From: JBJTUH01 sp044346175
GTDB taxonomy: Bacteria > Cyanobacteriota > Vampirovibrionia > Vampirovibrionales > JAJTHC01
Length of the DNA stretch: 21,474 nt
NCBI GenBank assembly: GCA_044346175.1
Contig: JBIIZQ010000029.1
Span: forward strand, 1-21,474
Reading direction: 5' to 3'
In this document: positions 15,841 through 21,474 of the stretch, in pieces
Layout: each line of letters opens with the position of its first letter
Position numbering within the stretch: position 1 is the stretch's first letter
Notes under the pieces: generated by a model
What the model was told of the DNA's origin: nothing
Seen by the model: the letters and a program-made list of their open reading frames with translations, nothing else
Database searches by the model: none
Made by a program: the position numbers and the translations under genes

Positions 15841-16821
15841 TTACGAAAACTTACCGTAGGAGTGAAGCCCTAGCCCCATGAGGTTTACGCCAAAATACGT
15901 GATAAGCATCAGCACAAAACTTGCCAATGACACCCACGCCAATACACGCCGAGAAACCTGCCCCGCAGTACGCAAGTGCAAATACACCCCGTACCCCAGC
16001 AAAGTGACCAGTGCCATAGACTCCTTGGGGTCCCAGCTCCAGTAATTCCCCCAAGCTTCATTTGCCCATAGACCCCCTAAAATAATACCCACCGTAAGGC
16101 ACGCAAACCCTAAACCAATACAACGGTAGGCTAGGGTTTCAAGCTTTACTGCCAAACTTTCAGTGGCAACACGAGAAGCATCGGGTGAGCTGGAGGGTGC
16201 CTCTTCGGATAGGTGCTTGGATGCGTGCGATGCTAGGAAGGGCTCCCCAAAGGTTTCAGCGGGAAGGGTGTTTGCGGGGTCGTGGCGAGCCTGCCCTAGT
16301 TGCAGCAAAGAGGCTACCATGGCGAGCGTAAATAGCGCATAGGATAAAATAATAATGGGTACGTGGATACTCCGCCAGTAACTTACTAGGGAAGGCTGTA
16401 AGGGTTGTATCCCCGTGGGTAAACTCAATGCAAACCAGAATGTAGCCAGTGCAAGGGTCACAACCACCCACCCCATAGTACTTAGGAGCTTTAAGGAGGC
16501 AAAACGTTTGTAGCACATCACAAGGAAACTTGCGAGTAGGCTAATCACGAGTACAAGAAGGGATTCATACATGTTTGAAAGGGCAAAAAAGCCCGCATCG
16601 AGGGAACGACTCACCAACGACCCCACCAGCGCCAGGCAGGTTAAGCCAAGCCATCCGTCGGTGTAGCGTGCCAGTTTAAGGTTTTCAGGGGCGTACCAGC
16701 GTGCTAAGTACCCAACCCACGCAATGCTTAACCCCCATAAGCCAAACTTTGCTAACCAAAAATGGTCAGTAAAGGGATGCCACAGGTTTTCAAGTGGGTA
16801 AGTGACAGCGACTAAGCTCAT
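15841..16821 (-). CDS. ccsB: System II cytochrome c biogenesis protein (CcsA/CcsB/ResC type)
   Basis: This polytopic membrane protein (326 residues, about eight hydrophobic segments) helps bring haem across the membrane for attachment to apocytochromes c, together with Ccs1/ResB. The Trp-rich haem-binding motif WANEAWGNYWSWDPKE is at 252-267. Likely haem-ligand histidines are His153 (WRSIHV) and His320 (GLHSYG). SNMYESLLVL (82-91) is the usual early signature of the family. A hydrophilic loop of about 50 residues (175-225) lies between the membrane segments. GAGG is 11 nt upstream of ATG 16821. The same family is called CcsA in plastids and ResC in Bacillus. No ccs1/resB is in the window. It is first in a minus-strand series with the RelA/SpoT-domain gene. 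Confidence 0.93.
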   Translation of the reverse strand: MSLVAVTYPLENLWHPFTDHFWLAKFGLWGLSIAWVGYLARWYAPENLKLARYTDGWLGLTCLALVGSLVSRSLDAGFFALSNMYESLLVLVISLLASFLVMCYKRFASLKLLSTMGWVVVTLALATFWFALSLPTGIQPLQPSLVSYWRSIHVPIIILSYALFTLAMVASLLQLGQARHDPANTLPAETFGEPFLASHASKHLSEEAPSSSPDASRVATESLAVKLETLAYRCIGLGFACLTVGIILGGLWANEAWGNYWSWDPKESMALVTLLGYGVYLHLRTAGQVSRRVLAWVSLASFVLMLITYFGVNLMGLGLHSYGKFS

Positions 16822-17266
16822 GGTGTGGTTGACCTCAAAGGTATCTTAAGCACTTCACAGGGGCTTAACAGCAAGGGCTTAAACGGATAACACATAACAA
16901 GTACAACGTAGAGCAAATCAAGGGTTTATTACGAGTTATTGTCTCAAAAAACGCTTCTTTTTACGAGCCACTCCCCCAAGCTTTAATAAGGTGTTAATCC
17001 TCAGTAAAGGCATGGGGCGTAGTACGACGGAAAGCTTGAAGCCCCTGATGCCTCTAAGTGGATGAAACTTCATGAAAAAAGATAGACTTTTGCAACAAAA
17101 GATGGGACACTATACCCTAGTGGCAAGCAAACTTACCCTTTGGATGCGTCCTTTTTGCGTCTGTTATCCTTTATATTGCTTGCACAAACCAAGATGTGTA
17201 TGCCACTTTTTTAATTCGTCATTTTAATTTTCTCTTCAGTTTTCCGACGTAAAGGATGCCTCTCTC
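16822..17266. other. 445-bp divergent intergenic region
   Basis: This region separates ccsB from the antitoxin-like gene and must contain promoters for both. An imperfect hairpin, GGCATGGGGC (17009-17018) with GCCCCTGATGCC (17041-17052), is visible. A 51-codon ORF at 17072-17227 has no ribosome site and an unlikely composition. No known riboswitch or RNA was recognised. Confidence 0.4.
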
Positions 17267-17530
17267 ATGATGATGCGTGAAATGTCTCTTCAGCAAGCTC
17301 AAGGTGCATTTAACCAACTTCCCCAAATGGTTGAGCAAGATGAAGTCATTCTTGTTACCAATAATCAACAGCCCGCCCTTGCTATTGTAGAGCCTAACCT
17401 CTTCCAGCATCTTTCCATGATGAGTGGGTTCATTTTCAGCGATGAAAAACGTACCCAAGAGTTTCAAGCTTTCGTAGAAGAAACCGTCAAGCGTTTCGAG
17501 GCTGAAATGGCCGCCGCAGGTCAAGGCTAG
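17267..17530 (+). CDS. Phd/YefM-like antitoxin-type DNA-binding protein, solitary
   Basis: These 87 residues match the layout of Phd/YefM antitoxins: an N-terminal helix (SLQQAQGAFNQLPQMVEQ), then VILVTNNQQPALAIVEPNLFQHL (about 27-49), where the strand-turn-strand T-x-x-x-x-P-x-A-(I/V)-(I/V) is the family's signature, then a charged helix ending in AAAGQG. Such proteins bind their own operator as dimers and usually neutralise a partner toxin through the C-terminal helix. No toxin gene is adjacent on either strand: a terminator follows, then an rRNA methyltransferase. It may be an orphan antitoxin or a regulator. Translation starts at the first of three ATGs, with AAAGGA 10 nt upstream. Confidence 0.7.
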   Translation: MMMREMSLQQAQGAFNQLPQMVEQDEVILVTNNQQPALAIVEPNLFQHLSMMSGFIFSDEKRTQEFQAFVEETVKRFEAEMAAAGQG

Positions 17531-17565
17531 TTGACGGTTTAACCCCGTTCAATGGCTTTTAAGAT

Positions 17566-17616
17566 AAGCTCTCCTTCTTACTAGAGAAAGTATTTTCTAA
17601 GCAAGGAGAGCTTTTT
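17566..17616 (+). terminator. Intrinsic terminator after the antitoxin-like gene
   Basis: AAGCTCTCCTT (17566-17576) pairs with AAGGAGAGCTT (17603-17613), and further pairing inside (CTTACTAGA with TCTAAG) extends the stem. A run of five T (17612-17616) closes it. The hairpin lies 36 bp after the stop codon. Confidence 0.8.
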
Positions 17617-17664
17617 CATGTTAAGTCCCCAAGATACTTCCTAAAGGTGTTTCTTTTTTAGCGT

Positions 17665-18438
17665 ATGGCTCAAGTCTCTTCCAGTTCCAGTAAATTTTCT
17701 AAAGCACGAGGTTCAGTGACTGACTGGACAAAAGACGTACGCCCTACCACAGGGAAAACCCTAGAGGCATTCTGGAACATCGTGCGCCATCGACACCCCG
17801 AAACACATACTGACTGGGCATCCTTTGCACCTGAGGTGACGTTTATTGACCTGTTTGCTGGGCTTGGTCATGTCACACAAAGTGCCATTCAAATGGGGTG
17901 TGGTAAAGTGTATGCGGTTGAAAAACACCCCAAGCGTTGCCGACACATTCAAGAGAACACCTCAAAATATCTCCCCCCTACACAGACACTTGCACAGACC
18001 ACAACACAAGCCCTACAGGTGATTCAGGCAGATGTTTGCCAATGGGTAAAACGTCCCCCCGTTGTGCCATGCCGTTACCCCCTCGTGTATATTGACCCAC
18101 CCTATGAGCTGCCTCCTGCTGTGGGGTTACATGCCTTTTGGTGGCAATCGATATTACAACCTCTCACCCAAGCTTTGCCTAACGCTGCTTCCTCCGCTCC
18201 TAATACGCCTGTTTCTAATGCCCTTCCCCCTTGGTGGTACCCCCCACGGCAACCATGGGGCATGATGGTTCTGGAGTGTCGGGCAAAAGAGCTTGAGGCA
18301 CTTGTAAGGTGTCTTGATGACTTAAGGTCAGCTTCTTATCCTCATGTTACAGACCTTAACTTTTTTGTTGACTTTCAACGTGTTTATGGTGAGGCGGGCT
18401 TGATTTTCTTATCTCAAAATGGTAAAGTAAATACATAA
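17665..18438 (+). CDS. rsmD: RsmD-like 16S rRNA (guanine-N2) methyltransferase
   Basis: RsmD methylates G966 of 16S rRNA in the small ribosomal subunit. Its landmarks are present: RPTTGKTLEAFWNIV (26-40), AdoMet motif I IDLFAGLG (61-68), Glu86 at the end of strand 2 (VYAVEKHP), catalytic DPPY (144-147) and a C-terminal RVYGEAGLIFL block. Two differences are clear. The N-terminal RIIGG-type segment is missing and replaced by a Ser-rich stretch (MAQVSSSSSK). There is also a Pro/Ala-rich insertion near 165-200, so the protein is longer (257 residues) than the usual ~190. I use the symbol as the best fit; a related guanine-N2 methyltransferase with another target is possible. Only a distant AAAGGTG lies upstream of ATG 17665. 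Confidence 0.78.
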   Translation: MAQVSSSSSKFSKARGSVTDWTKDVRPTTGKTLEAFWNIVRHRHPETHTDWASFAPEVTFIDLFAGLGHVTQSAIQMGCGKVYAVEKHPKRCRHIQENTSKYLPPTQTLAQTTTQALQVIQADVCQWVKRPPVVPCRYPLVYIDPPYELPPAVGLHAFWWQSILQPLTQALPNAASSAPNTPVSNALPPWWYPPRQPWGMMVLECRAKELEALVRCLDDLRSASYPHVTDLNFFVDFQRVYGEAGLIFLSQNGKVNT

Positions 18439-18445
18439 GGTAAAG

Positions 18446-18469
18446 AAAAGCCATTCAATAAAGGCTTTT
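18446..18469 (+). terminator. Intrinsic terminator after the rsmD-like gene
   Basis: AAAAGCC (18446-18452) and GGCTTTT (18463-18469) form a 7-bp stem with a 10-nt loop, ending in four T. It starts 8 bp after the stop codon. Confidence 0.6.
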
Positions 18470-18579
18470 ACTCATATTGACAGAGTTTTTTTTAAAAAGG
18501 GTTCTTAACACTGTTTTAACATACACACACCTGAGGGCTTCCTATAAAGTGGCAGGGTGTTTTAACGAGGGTTAATACC

Positions 18580-18765
18580 ATGTGGTTTAGTAGGCTTTTG
18601 GTCAAAAAGCTGTTTCGTGCTTGCTTGTTTTGGTTGGTGTACGGTCGTAGGCTGTCCTTGTGGCGTGTCAAAGTACCCCAGTTTCAAGAGATTATGCCTC
18701 TAGGACTTACTCCCCATCTTGCCTGTCAAGAGGTCTCGGTACGCTCACTTACGCATAGGAAATAA
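18580..18765 (+). CDS. Small basic hypothetical protein, possibly membrane-associated
   Basis: This 61-residue ORF begins MWFSRLLVKKLFRACLFWLV: an amphipathic or weakly hydrophobic basic N-terminus followed by a hydrophilic tail. GAGG lies 9 nt upstream of the ATG, a good ribosome site, and TATAAA sits about 30 nt upstream of the start. No homologue is recognised. The position between a terminator and enolase is compatible with a small independent gene, but a chance ORF cannot be excluded. The remaining stretch to 18975 shows no other gene and presumably holds the eno promoter. Confidence 0.35.
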   Translation: MWFSRLLVKKLFRACLFWLVYGRRLSLWRVKVPQFQEIMPLGLTPHLACQEVSVRSLTHRK

Positions 18766-18975
18766 CGAAAGCTCCTTCTGGTGTTTTGCATGATTTAGCG
18801 TTAAAATGAGAAGCATGAGAAAGTCGCAGGCTCTTCATATTGAGAGGCTTCAGAGTTTGTGCAATGCGTCTTTAGTGTGCCTGTATGGCTTCCTCAGCGT
18901 GTCTTGTGGATGTGGTTTTCCATGCTGTTGAATCAAGCATAATCAATAAGTCGTAAAAGAAAGGGGTTTCTCCCT

Positions 18976-20310
18976 ATGATGATGATGGATAGTAGCATTG
19001 AGCAGATTATCGCTCGTGAAATCGTAGACTCCCGTGGTAATCCAACGGTTGAGGTTGATGTGATTCTTGCCAGTGGCGTGTATGGTAGGGCTGCTGTACC
19101 CTCGGGTGCCTCAACAGGGTCTCGTGAAGCACTTGAATTACGTGATGGCGATATGAGTCGTTACAGTGGTAAAGGGGTTTTGAAGGCTGTTGATAACGCC
19201 AATGATGTGATTGCTCCAGAGTTGCTTGGGGAAGATGCCCTTGACCAGCACGCTGTTGACCAAGCCATGCTTGACCTCGATGGTACCCCTTTCAAAAGTG
19301 CCATTGGTGCCAATGCCATTCTGGGTATCAGTTTGGCTTCAGCCCGTGCCGCTGCCAGCTTGTTGGATGTTCCCTTGTATCGTTACTTGGGTGGTGTGTC
19401 TGCCCGTACCCTGCCCGTACCTTTCATGAATGTCATTAACGGTGGCGCCCACGCAGATAATAACGTAGACTGCCAAGAGTTCATGATTGCCCCCGTGGGT
19501 GCAAGTTCCTTCAGTGAAGGGTTGCGTATGGGTTCGGAAGTGTTCCATTGCTTGAGAAGCGTCCTTAAAAAGCAAGGGCTTGCCACAGGCGTAGGCGATG
19601 AAGGCGGCTTTGCACCTAACCTCAGAAGTAACGAAGAAGCCATTCAGTTGATTCTTTCTGCTATTGAGCAAACAGGCTTGAAGGTCGGTACGGATATGTA
19701 CCTTGGGCTTGATGTGGCTGCCAGTGAGTTCTATAAAGACGGTGCGTATCATCTTGAGGGTGAAGGTAAAGTCTTCTCCAGTGATGAGATGGTCAACTTC
19801 CTTGCGAACTGGAGTCGCCAATACCCCATTATCTCCATTGAAGATGGTATGGCGGAACAAGACTGGGCGGGTTGGGCAAACCTCACCCGTGCTATCGGTC
19901 ATGAAGTACAGCTTGTGGGTGATGACTTGTTTGTCACCAACAAAGCCATTTTAGCCGATGGGATTCAGCAACGTTGTGCCAATAGTATTCTGATTAAACT
20001 CAACCAAATTGGTACACTCAGTGAAACGCTTGAAACCATTGCCTTGGCACATCGTAGCGGGTATACCTGCATGATTAGCCACCGTTCTGGTGAAACAGAA
20101 GATACCTTTATTGCTGACCTTGCTGTGGCAACCAATGCGGGTCAAATCAAGACAGGGTCGCTGTGTCGTTCCGAGCGTATCGCCAAATATAACCAATTGT
20201 TACGCATTGAACAAGAATTAGGTCAAGGTGCCGTCTATGCTGGTCGAAGCATCCTCAAGCAGGGTGCAAGTCAAGCTTGCCAAGCCCCGTTAAGTGCTTG
20301 TTCCGTGTAA
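18976..20310 (+). CDS. eno: Enolase (phosphopyruvate hydratase)
   Basis: Enolase interconverts 2-phosphoglycerate and phosphoenolpyruvate in glycolysis and gluconeogenesis, and needs Mg2+. The 444 residues include the N-terminal signature AREIVDSRGNPTVEVDV (13-29), the mobile loop VPSGASTGSREALELRD (41-57), His159, Glu168, Glu209 (GDEGGFAP), the metal ligands Asp246, Glu289 and Asp316, the catalytic Lys341 (ILIKLNQIGT), SHRSGETED (368-376) and Lys392 (IKTGS). All expected active-site residues are present. AAGGGG lies 9 nt before the first of four successive ATG codons. The C-terminal tail (SQACQAPLSACSV) is a few residues longer than usual and Cys-containing. It is a single-gene unit closed by a strong terminator. 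Confidence 0.98.
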   Translation: MMMMDSSIEQIIAREIVDSRGNPTVEVDVILASGVYGRAAVPSGASTGSREALELRDGDMSRYSGKGVLKAVDNANDVIAPELLGEDALDQHAVDQAMLDLDGTPFKSAIGANAILGISLASARAAASLLDVPLYRYLGGVSARTLPVPFMNVINGGAHADNNVDCQEFMIAPVGASSFSEGLRMGSEVFHCLRSVLKKQGLATGVGDEGGFAPNLRSNEEAIQLILSAIEQTGLKVGTDMYLGLDVAASEFYKDGAYHLEGEGKVFSSDEMVNFLANWSRQYPIISIEDGMAEQDWAGWANLTRAIGHEVQLVGDDLFVTNKAILADGIQQRCANSILIKLNQIGTLSETLETIALAHRSGYTCMISHRSGETEDTFIADLAVATNAGQIKTGSLCRSERIAKYNQLLRIEQELGQGAVYAGRSILKQGASQACQAPLSACSV

Positions 20311-20331
20311 CAGAGCTTTCCTAAACCCATG

Positions 20332-20377
20332 ATAAGGCAGGAAGTTCTGGAAACCCCACCTTCCTGTCTTATTTTTT
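20332..20377 (+). terminator. Intrinsic terminator of eno
   Basis: ATAAGGCAGGAAG (20332-20344) pairs over 13 bp with CTTCCTGTCTTAT (20360-20372), with one G-U pair, followed by six T. It lies 21 bp past the enolase stop codon. Confidence 0.88.
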
Positions 20378-20502
20378 CCACACTTTTTGAAGAGATTTTA
20401 CACTTTCATCTATCTTTTCCTTTGACCCCGCGCCCTATTCCCCTCCATTCAAGTCTGTGTTCCCTGTCGCTTGGATATCAGGTTTTTTAAAGGTAAACTT
20501 CT

Positions 20503-20616
20503 ATGCACCTCACTGATGACTTCACCCTACAGTGCAAGCCCTGTATAGTGTTTATTGTTTCCAATGGGATGGATGCCTCTCGTTTGAGGACCCCAAGGCT
20601 TTACTGCAAGAGATAG
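20503..20616 (+). CDS. Possible 37-codon small ORF in the eno-hpf gap
   Basis: ATG 20503 has AAAGG 9 nt upstream and opens MHLTDDFTLQCKPCIVF..., ending at TAG 20614-20616. The neighbouring frame from GTG 20532 to TAA (about 20661) reads more like protein (ALYSVYCFQWDGCLSFEDPK and onward), so the real product could be a frameshifted small protein of about 50 residues. The rest of the 404-bp gap (20378-20781) holds only the hpf promoter. Unrecognised; low support. Confidence 0.2.
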   Translation: MHLTDDFTLQCKPCIVFIVSNGMDASRLRTPRLYCKR

Positions 20617-20733
20617 TTTTAGACATTTTTTATATCACCTGCTTTGTCACTGATTCGTTTTAACGCTAAGTGGCAAGGCTGAAAACGCTACGACGAGGAG
20701 GCGTGGCTTTTCCCTGCACATAGGGTATGTATT

Positions 20734-20761
20734 TTGATGTTGTGTGCGTTTTGTTGATAAT
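20734..20761 (+). promoter_or_regulatory. Likely promoter of hpf
   Basis: TTGATG (20734-20739) and GATAAT (20756-20761) are separated by 16 nt, and a transcript would begin about 14 nt before the start codon, just ahead of the GGAG ribosome site. Confidence 0.4.
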
Positions 20762-20781
20762 TCATGTGGAGATAGTTACAA

Positions 20782-21228
20782 ATGATGGCACGTTTAACCG
20801 TTACCGCTCGTCACATGGTTTTAACCGATGCAGTGAAAGCTTATGCTGAGGATAAGTTTTCCCATTTAGCTGATACGTACAATTTTGTAAAATCCATCCA
20901 AGTGGTGGTGTATGTTGCAAAAAATCCTAGTGTTGCCAATGGGCATCATGCCACATTGAGCCTCCATGTAAAGGGTGCAAAAATCCTACGTTTCTCAGCC
21001 AAAGCGGAAACACTCTATGCCGCACTGGATGTACTGTTAGAAAAAACAGACCGCAACCTTGATAAGTACAAAGAGAAAAATCTTGCACGTACTTTACAAG
21101 GGCATCGGTCACGAGGTGTGTCATTGAAACATCAGCCTCCTGTAAGTTTGGTGCCTGATGATAACGACGCATTCGATGACGATGACGATTTATTGTACGA
21201 CCCCTATTACGAGCCTGAAGTGGCTTAA
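20782..21228 (+). CDS. hpf: Ribosome hibernation promoting factor, short HPF/RaiA type
   Basis: HPF/RaiA proteins bind the 30S subunit across the mRNA and tRNA sites and silence ribosomes in stationary phase. Residues 1-100 have the beta-alpha-beta-beta-beta-alpha pattern: LTVTARHMVLTDAVKAYAEDKF, VVVYVAKNP, HHATLSLHVKG, ILRFSAKAETLYAALDVLLEKTDRNLDKYKEK. After a basic linker (100-118) the protein ends not in the dimerisation domain of long HPF but in an acidic, Tyr-containing tail (about 126-148, with DDDDD at 132-136). At 148 residues it is intermediate in length. GGAG lies 10 nt before the first of two ATGs. Confidence 0.93.
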   Translation: MMARLTVTARHMVLTDAVKAYAEDKFSHLADTYNFVKSIQVVVYVAKNPSVANGHHATLSLHVKGAKILRFSAKAETLYAALDVLLEKTDRNLDKYKEKNLARTLQGHRSRGVSLKHQPPVSLVPDDNDAFDDDDDLLYDPYYEPEVA

Positions 21229-21255
21229 TGTCATTAACACATTGTGTTTAGCATC

Positions 21256-21296
21256 ACGGCAAGCCCCCTTGTATTGTACGCAGGGGGGCTTGCCGT
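21256..21296. terminator. Long hairpin between convergent genes, probably bidirectional terminator
   Basis: ACGGCAAGCCCCCT (21256-21269) pairs with AGGGGGGCTTGCCGT (21282-21296), a 14-bp GC-rich stem with one bulged G and a 12-nt loop. It lies between the stops of hpf and the minus-strand gene. Neither side has a T-run, so it may act with Rho or only protect 3' ends. Confidence 0.5.
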
Positions 21297-21319
21297 ATGA
21301 ACGAGAAAAAGATACGCCT

Positions 21320-21474
21320 TTACGCCCCTCCCACTTGGAGGATGGTGCTAAGGAGCGTTTTAAGTGCCTCATCAATCATGGTATGGGGCTGATTGAGATT
21401 CAAATGTGCGACATGAAGGGTTCCTACCTGCCATGGCACAGGCTCAAATGAAGCCTCTTCTACCGTTTCAGGTT
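21320..21474 (-). CDS. C-terminus of an unrecognised protein (cut by window end)
   Basis: On the minus strand an open frame enters at the window edge and ends with TAA at 21320-21322, giving the last 50 residues: PETVEEASFEPVPWQVG then TLHVAHLNLNQP and a final helix TMIDEALKTLLSTILQ, ending VGGA. The regular composition, and the convergence on hpf with a hairpin in between, argue that it is a real gene end. The fragment is too short for me to name a family. Confidence 0.6.
   Translation of the reverse strand, partial: PETVEEASFEPVPWQVGTLHVAHLNLNQPHTMIDEALKTLLSTILQVGGA

Noticed and set aside
17072..17227. 51-codon ORF upstream of the antitoxin-like gene
   Set aside because: It has no ribosome site and a Cys/aromatic-rich composition unlike neighbouring genes; it is probably promoter DNA.
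19339..19902. 187-residue ORF antisense to enolase
   Set aside because: It is a shadow of the conserved eno reading frame, with no ribosome site and no protein-like motif.
21158..21451. 97-residue plus-strand ORF at the right end
   Set aside because: It starts inside hpf in another frame, crosses the hairpin, and is antisense to the better-supported minus-strand gene end.

Overview
The window looks like a chromosomal segment of a bacterium with a mid-range GC content. It mixes core genes (initiator tRNA, pepA, nadE, ccsB, an rsmD-like gene, eno, hpf) with accessory material. The system II cytochrome c maturation protein (CcsA/CcsB/ResC type), together with the style of the uncharacterised proteins, makes me think of the non-photosynthetic relatives of Cyanobacteria (Vampirovibrionia, formerly Melainabacteria). 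That placement is a guess; a 16S or ribosomal-protein tree from the same contig would decide it.

Left part (1-8000). The window opens in the end of an IS1-like transposase, followed by a small unknown ORF, a perfect 44-bp palindrome and the initiator tRNA (minus strand). Next comes a GH13-like glycoside hydrolase on the plus strand, converging on an exported or membrane-anchored protein of unknown function. A 215-bp MITE-like element with 14-bp inverted ends lies in the following gap. Then come a Gly/Ala-rich protein of unknown function and a leucyl aminopeptidase, both on the minus strand. Paired palindromic repeats (REP-like) occupy the gaps at 4204-4281, 6041-6118 and 14519-14598.

Middle part (8000-16900). 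An apparently solitary D12-class adenine methyltransferase has a good promoter and is probably cotranscribed with glutamine-dependent NAD synthetase. Converging on nadE is a run of four minus-strand genes: ccsB, a RelA/SpoT-domain protein, a KAP-family P-loop NTPase with two membrane segments, and a Lys-rich, probably coiled-coil partner that shares an ATGA start/stop with the NTPase. The partner is visibly AT-rich, and its last 17 codons run into the antisense strand of the nadE 3' end. The NTPase and partner form the best candidate here for an undescribed system, possibly antiphage or membrane-associated; the RelA/SpoT protein next to them may or may not belong with it.

Right part (16900-21474). 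A lone Phd/YefM-like antitoxin-type protein with its own terminator is followed by an RsmD-like rRNA methyltransferase, enolase and a short ribosome hibernation factor with an acidic tail. The C-terminus of an unrecognised minus-strand protein closes the window. Several intrinsic terminators are clear here (17566-17616, 18446-18469, 20332-20377). Several genes begin with two to four consecutive ATG codons.
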